A DNA stretch of 64,000 nucleotides from Actinomadura mexicana. GTDB taxonomy: Bacteria > Actinomycetota > Actinomycetes > Streptosporangiales > Streptosporangiaceae. The stretch's first letter is position 1, and each line of letters begins with the position of its first letter. Below, one piece after another: positions 16,405 to 25,669 of this stretch. The notes under the pieces were generated by a model. That model was not told the origin of the DNA, searched no databases, and saw nothing but the letters and a program-made list of their open reading frames with translations. The stretch is from positions 62,001-126,000 of the forward strand of contig NZ_FZNP01000004.1 in assembly GCF_900188105.1 (NCBI RefSeq), in the 5' to 3' direction. Position numbers and translations under genes: made by a program.

Positions 16405-17337
16405 GTGGCCGAGGTGAAGATCGGTTACCTGCTGCCGACCCGCGACCGGGCCGCGGGCGATGACGACGACCTGGCCGGGCTGATCGAGCATGCCCGGCAC
16501 GCCGACGCCCTCGGGTTCGATTCCGTCTGGACCGGTGACAGCCCCCTCACCCGGCCCCGCGCCGATCCCCTGCTCCTTATGTCCGCCGTCACCGTCGCCG
16601 CGCCCCGGCTCACGCTCGGCACCGCGATGATGCTGCCCGCGCTCCGGCATCCGATCCTGATGGCGCACCAGCTCGCCACCCTGGACCGGCTCGCCGGCGG
16701 ACGGCTGATCGTCGGGATGGGCGCCGGCTTCCCCACCCACGGCACCGAGGCGCAGTTCGACGCGATCGGCGTCCCCTTCCGGACCCGCTTCAGCCGTCTC
16801 GAGGAGTCGATCGAGGTGATGCGGCGGTTGTGGAGCGGCAAGGGCGTGTCGTTCACCGGCCGGCATTTCGACTTCCGCGAGGTCACCATCGCACCCTCTC
16901 CGGCGCGTCCGGGAGGGCCGCCGATCTGGCTGGCGGGAAGCGGCGAATCCTCCCTGCGGCGGGTGGCGCACCTGGGCGACGGCTGGTTGCCCTATCCGCC
17001 CGACGTCGCCGACTACGCGCGCGAGCGGGCGGCCGTCCATGGCCTGGCGCCCCGTCCGGTCACCGCCGCCCTGTACGCGACAGTCTGCCTTGACGACGAT
17101 CCCCAGCGGGCACGCAAGCTCCTGCGCAAGAGCATCGAGCGTTACTACAACGCACCGCTGGAGATGGTGGAGAAGATCCAGGCCATGTTCGCCGGCCCTC
17201 CTGCGGGTGCCGCCACCTGGCTGAACCGCTACATCGGAGCAGGGGCCCGGCACCTCGTCATACGCCTTGCCGCCGACGACCACCACGCGGCGCTGGAGCG
17301 GTTCGCAGCCCATGTCGTGCCCCTGCTCGACGTGTGA
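16405..17337 (+). CDS. LLM-class flavin/F420 oxidoreductase
   Basis: This 310-residue luciferase-like TIM-barrel enzyme (KIGYLLPTRDR; TLGTAMMLPALRHP; GGRLIVGMGAGFP) probably uses reduced FMN or F420. It begins at GTG 16405, 59 nt after the esterase gene, in the same operon. It shares only family-level similarity with the LLM gene at 12720. Substrate unknown. Confidence 0.8.
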   Translation: MAEVKIGYLLPTRDRAAGDDDDLAGLIEHARHADALGFDSVWTGDSPLTRPRADPLLLMSAVTVAAPRLTLGTAMMLPALRHPILMAHQLATLDRLAGGRLIVGMGAGFPTHGTEAQFDAIGVPFRTRFSRLEESIEVMRRLWSGKGVSFTGRHFDFREVTIAPSPARPGGPPIWLAGSGESSLRRVAHLGDGWLPYPPDVADYARERAAVHGLAPRPVTAALYATVCLDDDPQRARKLLRKSIERYYNAPLEMVEKIQAMFAGPPAGAATWLNRYIGAGARHLVIRLAADDHHAALERFAAHVVPLLDV

Positions 17338-17417
17338 GGACGAGGGCCGCGGCGCATCCGAGACACCGGCACCGCGTGGGTTCCTCTATTCTCGGTCCAG
17401 GTCGGGAGGATACGCGG

Positions 17418-18056
17418 GTGGCAACGAACACAAGTGCGCGCCGGAGTCAGCAGGAGCGCACCAGGGCGACCACGGGCGCCTTGGTCGCGGCGGCTCGTGA
17501 GCTCTTCATCGATGACGGTTTCTCCGTCACCACTCTGGACGCGATCTGCGCCAGGGCCAAGGTGACGCGTGGCGCCTTCTATCACCACTTCAGCAACAAG
17601 GAGCACATCTTCCGCGAGGTCTACGCCGCCGAGCAGAAGAAGCTCGCGGCAGACGTCCGGAGGGCGTTCCAGGCCCAGCGAGATCCTTGGGACGGGATGT
17701 TCGCGGGCTGCCGCGCCATGCTGGAGGCGTCCCTGGAACCCGCCGTCCGCCGCATCACCCTGCTGGAGGCGCCGGGCGCGCTCGGCTGGTCGGCCATGCG
17801 CGACATCCAGGCGGGATGCAAGGACCAGATGCGGCGCGGCCTGGCCATCGCGGTCGATGCCGGGTGCATCTCCGAACGGCCGCTGGATCCCGCCACCTCA
17901 CTGCTGTACGGCGGGATGTGCGAAAGCGCCCTGGACATCGCGCACGCCACGGACCAGCATGCCGCGCTGCACGATTCGCTGGCGGAGCTCCGCCTGGTGC
18001 TCGCCGGTGTCTCTGGCCGTTCGACCGCGGGCTGCGCCCACAAGGGGCCTTCCTAG
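17418..18056 (+). CDS. TetR-family regulator
   Basis: This 212-residue repressor has an HTH at residues 20-65 (TLDAICARAKVTRGAFYHHFSNKEHIF), ideal for the family, and a TetR_C ligand domain with LLYGGMCESALDIA near its end. The GTG at 17418 is preferred because GGGAGGA lies 7 nt upstream; the frame extends to 17334 without homology. It closes the MDR operon on the same strand and likely represses it through the repeat at 14161-14177. Confidence 0.85.
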   Translation: MATNTSARRSQQERTRATTGALVAAARELFIDDGFSVTTLDAICARAKVTRGAFYHHFSNKEHIFREVYAAEQKKLAADVRRAFQAQRDPWDGMFAGCRAMLEASLEPAVRRITLLEAPGALGWSAMRDIQAGCKDQMRRGLAIAVDAGCISERPLDPATSLLYGGMCESALDIAHATDQHAALHDSLAELRLVLAGVSGRSTAGCAHKGPS

Positions 18057-18080
18057 GCCGCCTGGGCCACCTGCCGTCTT

Positions 18081-18113
18081 GGAGGACCCGCCGGGTCACC
18101 GGGCAGGTCCTCC
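18081..18113. terminator. Bidirectional terminator between convergent genes
   Basis: GGAGGACC and GGTCCTCC pair as a perfect 8-bp stem in the 93-bp gap between the tetR stop (+) and the hydroxylase stop (-). It can serve both transcripts. Confidence 0.55.
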
Positions 18114-18149
18114 GGGAGCCGGTCGCCTCCGATCGGCTGCTCGTCCCGC

Positions 18150-19424
18150 TCACGACCGTTTGACGCCGCCGGTCTCCGTGAGCGTGTCCGCCTCCGCCGA
18201 TGCCAGGGGCACCGGGGTGAACATCGGCGGCTCCTCGGAGGGCTCCAGCGCGGTCGCCCCGTAGAGCCAGTCCACGAACGAGTAGTCGCCGGTGGAGCGC
18301 TCCCGCAGCAGGACGTTGCGGCGCCGCCGGGACGTCCCGTCGAGGTGCCACAACTCGCCCCAGGCACGCGAGGCGGTCAGCACGCGGCGGCAGTGCTCGG
18401 GCCGGACGGCCTGGTAGGCCGCAAGGACGGCCGGCCAGTCCACCGTCCCGTCCTGGGCGAGATTGCGGGCGACGTGTTCGCCGAGCACCCAGCCGTCCTC
18501 GATCGCCATGATCGCGCCCTGGGCGATGTACTGCAGCGGGGGGTGAGCGGCATCGCCGAGCAGCGCGATGCCCCCGTCCACCCAGGTCATGAGCGGGTCG
18601 CGGTCGTACATCCGCCACCACCGGTCGCGCCACATGTGGGGCAGCCCTTCGCGGACGAAGTCACAGGTCTGCTCGAAGGCCGCGTCCAGCTCGTCGGGCG
18701 TGCCCCAGTCCTCCTCGCCGGCGCGCGCCTTGGGCGACTCGAACACGGCGACCTGGTTGAGCAGTCCGCCGCCGCGCAGCCCGTAGTGGACGAAGTGGCA
18801 GCCGGGGCCGACGTACACGACGACCTCGGACAGGTCGACCTCCGCTCCCCGGCCGCTCGCGGTCGGGGTGGTGCCGCGGTAGGCGACGTAGGCCGACGAG
18901 ACCGGCCGGTCGTCCGAGAGCATCCTGCGCGCCACCGAATGCAGCCCGTCGGCCGCGATGGCGACCCGCGCCTCCTCTTCGCGGCCGTCGGCGAGTGTCA
19001 CGCGAACGCCCTCGGCTGTGTTGGCGTAGGCGACCGCCCGCTGCGAGGTCCGCAGGTCGACGCCCGCGCGCTCGCAGGCGCGCAGCAGCATGGCGTGCAG
19101 GTCGCTGCGGTGGATGACCAGGTAGGGATGGCCGTAGCGCCGCTCCAGGTCGCGCAGGTCGAGCCGGGTCAGCTCCGAGCCGTCGACGGCGTCGCGCATG
19201 ATCATCGCGTCGGGCAGGACGCCGAGGGCGGCCGCCTCCTCCAGCAGGCCGTAGTCGTCGAGGATACGGGTGCAGTTGGGGGCGAGCTGGATTCCCGCGC
19301 CGACCTCGCCGAAGGCGGCGGCCTGTTCGAGCACGCGGACCGCGAGGCCGCGGCGGGCCAGCGCGTAGGCGGCCCCCAGCCCGCCGATCCCGCCGCCGAC
19401 GACGAGCACATCAGGGTTGGTCAT
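18150..19424 (-). CDS. 3-hydroxybenzoate 6-monooxygenase (FAD)
   Basis: This 424-residue group A flavoprotein hydroxylase has the N-terminal FAD motif GGGIGGLGAAYAL (residues 8-20), the EVGAGIQLAPN loop, DG motif AADGLHS near 160 and GDAAHPPLQYIAQGA near 290. It resembles 3HB 6-hydroxylases closely, and downstream-acting gentisate genes are in the same operon, so the best assignment is NADH-dependent conversion of 3-hydroxybenzoate to gentisate. Salicylate 1-hydroxylase is the main alternative but would give catechol, for which no ring-cleavage gene is present. ATG 19424 follows a GAAGGA site. It is the last gene of the operon. Confidence 0.8.
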   Translation of the reverse strand: MTNPDVLVVGGGIGGLGAAYALARRGLAVRVLEQAAAFGEVGAGIQLAPNCTRILDDYGLLEEAAALGVLPDAMIMRDAVDGSELTRLDLRDLERRYGHPYLVIHRSDLHAMLLRACERAGVDLRTSQRAVAYANTAEGVRVTLADGREEEARVAIAADGLHSVARRMLSDDRPVSSAYVAYRGTTPTASGRGAEVDLSEVVVYVGPGCHFVHYGLRGGGLLNQVAVFESPKARAGEEDWGTPDELDAAFEQTCDFVREGLPHMWRDRWWRMYDRDPLMTWVDGGIALLGDAAHPPLQYIAQGAIMAIEDGWVLGEHVARNLAQDGTVDWPAVLAAYQAVRPEHCRRVLTASRAWGELWHLDGTSRRRRNVLLRERSTGDYSFVDWLYGATALEPSEEPPMFTPVPLASAEADTLTETGGVKRS

Positions 19425-19446
19425 GGTCTCTTCCTTCTCGCGGGCG

Positions 19447-20076
19447 TCAGAGCCAGGGGCCGAGTCGCGGATGGCCGGTGAGGGCGTGGGGCCGCCCGGC
19501 CAGCCAGGCGGCCGCCTCGGGCAGCGGCCCGTCCGGCAGCCTCGAAGCGTCCAGTTCCCGCTTGGCGGCGATGTCGACGACGAGGGCACGCAGGAAGTCG
19601 CCCGGCAGATCGGCGAAGGAGACACCGCGGTCCATGTCGACGGCATGGACGAAGAGCTCGCGCGACCGCAGCCAGGGGACTTCGGTGGCGGGCACGGTGC
19701 GGCCCTGCGCCGTGACCACCTCGCTCTGCCACTGTCGCCCGGTCAGCGCGTCCATCGCCGTCCGCAGCGACGCGCAGGAGCGGGTCAGCCAGCCGGTCAG
19801 CTCCGGACCGCTCATCCGAGGGCCGCGCTCGATCCCGGCCGCCCGGTCTTCGGGCGAGGCGTACATCGGCGTCACGTCCCCGGTGGCCGCCCAGTGCACC
19901 AGGTTGCCGAGCGCGTCCGCGTTCGCCGCGACGTGGGCGACCAGATGCCTGCGGGTCCAGCCGGGCAGCAGGCTCGCCGTGTCGTAGGCGGGCTCGGTCA
20001 GGCCGCCCGCGGCGGCGAGGAACAGCTCGGTGCCTTCCTGCGTCCAGCGGAGGGCGTCGGAGAAGGAGCGGGCCAT
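19447..20076 (-). CDS. Mycothiol-dependent maleylpyruvate isomerase
   Basis: This 209-residue DinB/MDMPI-fold protein starts with ALRWTQEGTELFLAAA and has the LLPGWTRRHLVAHVAANADAL motif (residues 40-62), whose histidine with later Glu/His residues forms the metal site of the family. It isomerises maleylpyruvate to fumarylpyruvate with mycothiol as cofactor, the actinobacterial counterpart of glutathione-dependent isomerases. It overlaps the hydrolase gene upstream by one base (TGATG). Confidence 0.85.
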   Translation of the reverse strand: MARSFSDALRWTQEGTELFLAAAGGLTEPAYDTASLLPGWTRRHLVAHVAANADALGNLVHWAATGDVTPMYASPEDRAAGIERGPRMSGPELTGWLTRSCASLRTAMDALTGRQWQSEVVTAQGRTVPATEVPWLRSRELFVHAVDMDRGVSFADLPGDFLRALVVDIAAKRELDASRLPDGPLPEAAAWLAGRPHALTGHPRLGPWL

Positions 20077-20906
20077 CAAACGTCCCTGACGATGCGGTTG
20101 GCGCAGGCGCCGAGGCCGTCGATCTCGGTCACCACCGTCTCGCCGCCGGTCAGGTACACCTTCGGGTCGCGGGCGTGGCCGACGCCGGCGGGGGTGCCGG
20201 TGGCGACCAGGTCGCCGGGCCGGAGCCGGACGATCGTGGAGATGTACCTGACCAGGGAGACGGGGTCGAACAGCAGCGTGCCGGTGTCGTCGGACTGCAT
20301 CACCCTGCCGTCCACGACGGCCCTGACGCCCAGGGCGGGGCGAACGCCGCCGACCTCGTCGGGGGTGACCAGGTAGGGGCCGACGGGAGTCGAGGAGTCC
20401 CAGATCTTGCCCTGGGTCCACTCGATCGTGCGGAACTGCCAGTCGCGCACGGAGACGTCGTTCATGACGGTGAACCCGGCGATCGCCGCCTCGGCCTGGG
20501 CGTCACCGGCGCGGCGGACCTCCCGGCCGATGACGACGGCCAGTTCCACCTCCCAGTCCAGGGCGTCGGTCTCGGCCGGCTTGACGATGTCGTCATGCGC
20601 GCCGATCAGGGAGTCGGCGAACTTGGGGAACAGCGTCGGGTACGCCGGAAGCTCCCGGCCCATCTCCTTGATGTGACCGGTGTAGTTGTGCCCGACGCAG
20701 ATCACTTTCGAAGGACGCGGCACGAGGGGGGCGAAGTCGGCGCCCTCCACGTCGTAGGCCGTCCCCGCGCCGGACGCCGCCCTGGCCCGCCAGTCCGGCT
20801 CGGCGAGCAGGGCGCCCAGGTCGCTGAATCCGAGGTCGACGAGCTTGCCGTCGTCGAGTCGGGCGGCGCGGGTGCCATCGACGGTGCGGATGGTGCAGAG
20901 CTTCAT
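20076..20906 (-). CDS. Fumarylpyruvate/FAA hydrolase
   Basis: This 276-residue protein of the fumarylacetoacetate hydrolase family has the GHNYTGHIKEMG segment near residue 70 and the metal-binding DWEVELAVVIG plus FTVMNDVSVRD motifs (Asp/Glu ligands for Mg or Mn). Within a gentisate operon it should hydrolyse fumarylpyruvate to fumarate and pyruvate. ATG 20906 overlaps the dioxygenase stop (ATGA), and homology begins there. Confidence 0.85.
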   Translation of the reverse strand: MKLCTIRTVDGTRAARLDDGKLVDLGFSDLGALLAEPDWRARAASGAGTAYDVEGADFAPLVPRPSKVICVGHNYTGHIKEMGRELPAYPTLFPKFADSLIGAHDDIVKPAETDALDWEVELAVVIGREVRRAGDAQAEAAIAGFTVMNDVSVRDWQFRTIEWTQGKIWDSSTPVGPYLVTPDEVGGVRPALGVRAVVDGRVMQSDDTGTLLFDPVSLVRYISTIVRLRPGDLVATGTPAGVGHARDPKVYLTGGETVVTEIDGLGACANRIVRDV

Positions 20907-22060
20907 CAGGCGTCCTTGGCGAATCGGTTGAGTTTGAGCGCCTCGAAGACGGGCGCGTCGCAGAAGCGGAACAGGTCCAGGGCCCCGGAGTCGGAGTCGG
21001 ACGACCCGGCCTCGGACCGCACCGAGAACGGCTCCCACGAGGGGACGGCGAACAGGTCTCCGCGCGTCACCGACCAGGCCCGGTCGCCGACCGTCACCGT
21101 GCCGGAGCCGTCGAAGACCTGGTAGACGCTGGAGCCGGTCTCACGGACCGGCGCCGTCGCCGCGCCCCGCGCCACCCGGTGGAACTCGGCGCGCACGGTG
21201 GGCAGCACGTCCGCGCCGTCGACGGGATTGCCGTACCGGACGGCCGCGTGGCCCGGTTCCACCGTGGCCGCGAACCCCTCCTTCTCCAGCGCCAACTGGT
21301 CGGCCAGGGCACGGTCGGTGTACTCCCACTTGTAGGACAGCAGCGGCGAGCCCGGGGTGGTGTGACCGACGCCGACCGGACGCAGCCCGGGATGGCCCCA
21401 CAGCCGCTCCGAGCGGGACCGCTCGGGCGTGGTGCGCTCGTCCTCGGAGATCTCGTCGCGTCCGGACTCGAAGAACTGCGCCTCGGTCAGGTACTGGAAC
21501 GGGATGTCGAGGCCGTCGATCCAGGCCATCGGACGATCGGTGGCGTTGTGGTGGGCATGCCAGTTCCAGCCGGCCTGCGGGAGGAAGTCGCCCCGGTTCA
21601 TCGGCACCGGGTCGCCGCCGACGACCGTCCACACGCCGGAGCCCTCCACGACGAACCGGAAGGCGTGCTGGGTGTGGCGGTGCTCGGGCGCGTCCTCCCC
21701 CGGCATCAGGTACTGGATCGCCGCCCACAGCGTCGGGGTGGCGAACGGGCGGCCGCCCAGTCCCGGGTTGGCCAGCGCGATCGCCCGGCGCTCGCCCCCG
21801 CGCCCGACCGGAACGAGCCGGCCGGCCAGCTCGGCCAGCCGGACCAGCCGGTCCCACCTCCACACATGCCCGGTGGCGCTGGACCGCGGGTGGACCGGCA
21901 TCAGACCGCCGATCTCGGTCCACAGCGGGACGAGGAGTTCGCTCTCGAAACCGCGGTAGAGATCTTCGAGCTCGGGAGTGACGTCCGGCTGGCCTGGCGC
22001 GTCAACGGCCCGCAGCTTCACGGGAGAGCCCGCCAGAGCGTCGGCAGAGGTGCTGGTCAT
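20906..22060 (-). CDS. Gentisate 1,2-dioxygenase
   Basis: This 384-residue bicupin opens the ring of gentisate to maleylpyruvate using Fe(II) and oxygen. The N-terminal cupin carries the iron-ligand motif EHRHTQHAFRFVVEG near 125-140 and later HAHHN; the second cupin (about 270-370, VYQVFDGSGTVTVGD) lacks the full His set, as usual. It is the first gene of the operon that also encodes the isomerase, the hydrolase and the hydroxylase. Its start faces a perfect operator-like palindrome and the divergent IclR gene. Confidence 0.9.
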   Translation of the reverse strand: MTSTSADALAGSPVKLRAVDAPGQPDVTPELEDLYRGFESELLVPLWTEIGGLMPVHPRSSATGHVWRWDRLVRLAELAGRLVPVGRGGERRAIALANPGLGGRPFATPTLWAAIQYLMPGEDAPEHRHTQHAFRFVVEGSGVWTVVGGDPVPMNRGDFLPQAGWNWHAHHNATDRPMAWIDGLDIPFQYLTEAQFFESGRDEISEDERTTPERSRSERLWGHPGLRPVGVGHTTPGSPLLSYKWEYTDRALADQLALEKEGFAATVEPGHAAVRYGNPVDGADVLPTVRAEFHRVARGAATAPVRETGSSVYQVFDGSGTVTVGDRAWSVTRGDLFAVPSWEPFSVRSEAGSSDSDSGALDLFRFCDAPVFEALKLNRFAKDA

Positions 22061-22100
22061 GCCGGCAATCGTGCTGCCTGTACTCTCTGAGGAAAAGGAA

Positions 22101-22117
22101 ATTCTGTTCTACAGAAT
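22101..22117. promoter_or_regulatory. IclR operator-like palindrome of the gentisate operon
   Basis: ATTCTGT-TCT-ACAGAAT is a perfect 7+3+7 palindrome in the 67-bp gap between the divergent dioxygenase and iclR-type genes. Size and location are right for an IclR dimer site controlling both directions. Confidence 0.65.
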
Positions 22118-22127
22118 CGGGGACCGG

Positions 22128-22913
22128 GTGGACAAGCCGCTCAAGGAACCGCCTCCGTACGCCGTCACGAGCGTCGACAACGCCCTGCGCATCGCGACGA
22201 TGCTGCAACTCGAAGGCCCCCTCACCGTCTCCGAGGTCGCGCGGCGGCTCGGCGTCGCGAACTCGACGGCGCACCGACTGCTCGCCATGCTCGTCTACCG
22301 GGACTTCGCGGTCCGCGATTCCGACCGCGCCTACCGCGTCGGCCCCGTGCTGGAGCTCGCCGCCCACTCCCAGTCGACCGCGGCCAGGCTGCGGGCCGCC
22401 GCGCTGCCGCATCTGCACAGGCTGGCCGAACTGCTCGACGAGTCCGCCAACCTCACCGTCCGCACCGGCGACACCGCACGCTTCATCGCCAGCGTCGAGT
22501 CACAGCAGGCCCTGCGGGTCGGATCCCGCGAGGGCATGGTCTTCCCCGCGCACCGCACGACCGGCGGCCTGCTGCTCCTCGCCGAACTGCCGCCCGACCG
22601 GTTGGCGGCCCTGTACTCCCCCGACCGCTACGATCAGCGGCCCGGCGACCCGCCGGACCTCGACTCCCTGCAAGCGGACCTGGCACGGGTACGCCGCAAC
22701 GGATTCGCCCTCAACGAGGGCCGCTCCGAGCGCGGCGTCGTCGCGGTCGGCGTCCCCGTGCGAGCACAGGACGGCGAGGCCGTTGCCGGCCTCTCTCTGT
22801 CGATGCCCAGCGCACGCTACGAGAAGGAACGGCTCCCCCATCTGGTCGCCACGCTGCGCACGGCGGCCGAAGCACTGGAGCGCGACCTGGCCGATGAAAG
22901 CGCTGATGCTTGA
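22128..22913 (+). CDS. IclR-family regulator of the gentisate operon
   Basis: This 261-residue protein has an N-terminal winged HTH (residues 20-80: LTVSEVARRLGVANSTAHRLLAMLVYRDF) and a C-terminal GAF-like effector domain with ESANLTVRTGDTARFI and GREGMVFPAHRTTGG-type motifs. GTG 22128 follows GGGGA and lies just beyond the palindrome at 22101-22117. It is divergent from the gentisate genes and likely responds to gentisate or 3-hydroxybenzoate. It is closely similar in HTH sequence to the regulator at 39031. Confidence 0.85.
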   Translation: MDKPLKEPPPYAVTSVDNALRIATMLQLEGPLTVSEVARRLGVANSTAHRLLAMLVYRDFAVRDSDRAYRVGPVLELAAHSQSTAARLRAAALPHLHRLAELLDESANLTVRTGDTARFIASVESQQALRVGSREGMVFPAHRTTGGLLLLAELPPDRLAALYSPDRYDQRPGDPPDLDSLQADLARVRRNGFALNEGRSERGVVAVGVPVRAQDGEAVAGLSLSMPSARYEKERLPHLVATLRTAAEALERDLADESADA

Positions 22914-22955
22914 GGCGTTCGGATCGGCGAGGCCCACCCGGGCCGCCCGACGGCC

Positions 22956-25418
22956 TCACTCCAGATCGTCGAAGTGATCCAGAAGACCACTGAAGTCGGT
23001 TCCGGTGAGAGGTTGCTCGGTCCAGATGGTCTTGCCGTGGGGAGTGTGGCGGGTCCCCCAGCGCTGGGTGAGCTGTGCGACGAGGAGGAGGCCGCGTCCT
23101 CCCTCGTCGAGAAGGCGGGCACGGCGCAGGTGCGGTGCGGTGCTGGTGCCGTCGGAGACCTCGCAGATGAGCGTCCGGTCGCGGATGATGCGCAGTTGGA
23201 TCGGTCCCTTGGCGTAGCGGATGGCGTTGGTCACGAGTTCGCTGACGATGAGCTCGGTGACGTAGATGGCCTCGTCGAGACCCCAGCGCGTGAGCCGCTC
23301 AGCCACCAGGTTGCGGGTTTCGGCGACGACGGCCGGGTCGGCCGGCAGATCCCAGCAGGCGAACCGGTCCGCGTCCAGGACGTTGGTGCGGACAACGAGG
23401 AGCGCGGCGTCGTCCACGGGGCAGGGCGGCAGGGCGGCCTTGAAGACGCTGTCGCAGGTCTCGGCCAAGGACGATGACTGACCGGTCAGGGCCAGCCGCA
23501 GGCGTTCGAGTCCGACATCGATGTCGTGATCGCGGGACTCGACGAGGCCGTCGGTGTAGAAGGCCAGGATGCTGTCCTCCGGCAGTTCGACCTCGGTGCT
23601 CTCGAAAGGCAGGCCACCGACGCCCAGAGGCGGTCCTGCGGGCAGGTCGAGGAAGTCGACCGAGCCGTCGGGTGCGATGAGTGCGGGTGGCGGGTGGCCG
23701 GCGCGCGCGAAGGTGCATCGGCGGGAGACGGGGTCGTAGACGGCATAGAGGCAAGTGGCGCCCACTTCGTTCTCCGCCTCGTCGTAATCGTCGGTGGCCG
23801 TCTCGGCGGAGAACCGGCTGACGAGATCGTCGAGACGGGTGAGGAGTTCGTCGGGAGAGGAGTCGATGTCGGCGAGGGTGCGCACGGCGGTCCGCAACCG
23901 CCCCATGGTGGCGGAGGCGTGGATGCCGTGGCCGACGACATCACCGACGACCAGGGCGACCCGTGCACTGGACAGTGGGATGACGTCGAACCAGTCTCCG
24001 CTCACACCGACATGGGAGCTGGCCGGCAGATAGCAGGTGGCGGCCTCCACGGCGGACTGCTCGCAGAGACGGTGCGGAAGCAGGCTGCGCTGCAGTGTCA
24101 GGGCGGTGGTGCGCTCGCGGGTGTAGCGCCGGGCGTTGTCGATGGAGACGGCCGCCCGGGCGGTGAGTTCCTCGGCCAGGAGCACGTCATCCTGCTCGAA
24201 GGGCTCCGCGGACTCACCCCGGACGAAGGCGGCGACGCCGAGAGTGACACCGCGGGCGCGTACCGGCACCGAGAGGACCGAGCGCAGCCGGTGTTCGCCG
24301 ATGGCTTCCGCCCAGGCGGGGTGGCGAGCGGTCGCCGCGACGACTTCGGGGTCGTCGACGTCCATCAGGATCGCCTGGCCGGTGGCCAGGCACCGTGCCG
24401 GCGGCCACAGTTCGTGACGCAGGTCGAGTCCGTCTGGATTCGTCCCGGGCCGGTCGCCGAAGGTGGACCTGTATGCCACGCTTCGCAGCGCGACCTGGTC
24501 GCTCAGCGGCCCTGGGCCGGGTTCGTCGCCGACGAGCACGGCTTCGAGCAGGTCGACGATGGCGAGTTCGGCGAACTGGGGCACCACCAAGTCGGTCAGT
24601 TCCTGGGCGGTTTTGGTGACGTCCAAGGTGGTGCCGATGCGGGTGCTGGCATCGCTCAGCATGGTCAGACGGTGCCGAGCGCGGTACTGCTCGGTGTTGT
24701 CAAGGACGCCCACCCACACGGCCTGCGTCCGGCCTGCCCGGTCCTTGAGCGGGGAGATGAAGACCGACCAGTTGCGCTCGCGGGTCTCTCCGGGGACCCG
24801 CCGGTAGGTCTCCCTGTGCACGGGCTGCCCCGTGTCGAGCACCTGGCGCAAGTACCGCTCCAGCAGCCTCCAGCGGTATCCGGGCAGAACGTCGCTCAAA
24901 AGGCGCCCGTGCAGTTCGGCTTGCGTGAGGTCGACCCTTCGGCACATGAGGTCGTTGACTCTCACGAGCCGCAGGTCCCGGTCATGGATCGCCATGGCGA
25001 AGCGGGACTGGGTGAACGCCAGATCGAGGAGGCGTGCGTCACCAAGGCCCGGAATTCCCTCGATGGAAATTCCGGGGGTGGTGAGGGACACGACAAGCCA
25101 TTCGGTCCTGCCGCGGCTGTCGTGACCGGGGTAGGCCAGCAGTTCCACCGAGACCCGTCCGCCGTCTTTGTGCCACAGCGGAACCTCTCCGCTCCAGGGA
25201 GCGGGGCAGGGCAGACGCCACGGAGCCGGGGACGGAGCAGCGTCTGCCAGCAGGAGAGACGCCGGACGTCCCAGCACATCTTCGGCGATGTACCCCAGCA
25301 TCTGCTGGGCCCCGGGACTCCAAGCCGCCACCAGCCCTTGGTCGTCCACGACGGCGGTGGCGACCGCAGGGCCCGGTTCCTCTTCTCTGCCCACAGGGCC
25401 GCTGATGTGCGCGTCCAT
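22956..25418 (-). CDS. PAS-PAS-GAF-PP2C-HATPase regulator (SpoIIE/RsbU-like)
   Basis: This 820-residue soluble signalling protein has two PAS domains (about 20-110 and 130-250; HDRDLRLVRVNDLMCRR), a GAF domain (270-420), a SpoIIE-type PP2C phosphatase (450-660; SGDWFDVIPL, VVGDVVGHG, FYTDGLVESRD metal-binding Asps) and a C-terminal RsbW-like HATPase (690-810; ELVTNAIRYA, DEGGRGLLLVAQL). It can thus both dephosphorylate an anti-sigma antagonist and phosphorylate one, in the style of Streptomyces OsaC. ATG 25418 is chosen over 25481 by homology. A STAS protein is encoded at 48464 but it lacks the acceptor serine. Confidence 0.85.
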   Translation of the reverse strand: MDAHISGPVGREEEPGPAVATAVVDDQGLVAAWSPGAQQMLGYIAEDVLGRPASLLLADAAPSPAPWRLPCPAPWSGEVPLWHKDGGRVSVELLAYPGHDSRGRTEWLVVSLTTPGISIEGIPGLGDARLLDLAFTQSRFAMAIHDRDLRLVRVNDLMCRRVDLTQAELHGRLLSDVLPGYRWRLLERYLRQVLDTGQPVHRETYRRVPGETRERNWSVFISPLKDRAGRTQAVWVGVLDNTEQYRARHRLTMLSDASTRIGTTLDVTKTAQELTDLVVPQFAELAIVDLLEAVLVGDEPGPGPLSDQVALRSVAYRSTFGDRPGTNPDGLDLRHELWPPARCLATGQAILMDVDDPEVVAATARHPAWAEAIGEHRLRSVLSVPVRARGVTLGVAAFVRGESAEPFEQDDVLLAEELTARAAVSIDNARRYTRERTTALTLQRSLLPHRLCEQSAVEAATCYLPASSHVGVSGDWFDVIPLSSARVALVVGDVVGHGIHASATMGRLRTAVRTLADIDSSPDELLTRLDDLVSRFSAETATDDYDEAENEVGATCLYAVYDPVSRRCTFARAGHPPPALIAPDGSVDFLDLPAGPPLGVGGLPFESTEVELPEDSILAFYTDGLVESRDHDIDVGLERLRLALTGQSSSLAETCDSVFKAALPPCPVDDAALLVVRTNVLDADRFACWDLPADPAVVAETRNLVAERLTRWGLDEAIYVTELIVSELVTNAIRYAKGPIQLRIIRDRTLICEVSDGTSTAPHLRRARLLDEGGRGLLLVAQLTQRWGTRHTPHGKTIWTEQPLTGTDFSGLLDHFDDLE

Positions 25419-25669
25419 TATCTCGCGTCCAGTTTTCGGAAGTCTTCCGCAGGCTGCCGCAGCTCTATGTCCCTGGACCATTTCTGGACCAAATTAACCA
25501 TAACGGACGGCACAGTAAAATCAGGGTATTAAGCTAGACATCTCCTTACCAACCGGATGAATCGGCTGAGCGGCGGATGCGGCCGCCGACGTCTTTGCCG
25601 GGCGCCGGCGAGCGGGCGGCAGGGTGACGGAGGGAACGACGGGGGGCCGTACGCCGTCCCCTCCGCGGC

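Noticed and set aside
25482..25669. Sigma-B-like -10 (GGGTAT near 25525) as promoter of the SpoIIE-type gene
   Set aside because: The box reads on the plus strand, away from the phosphatase gene, and no plus-strand gene follows.
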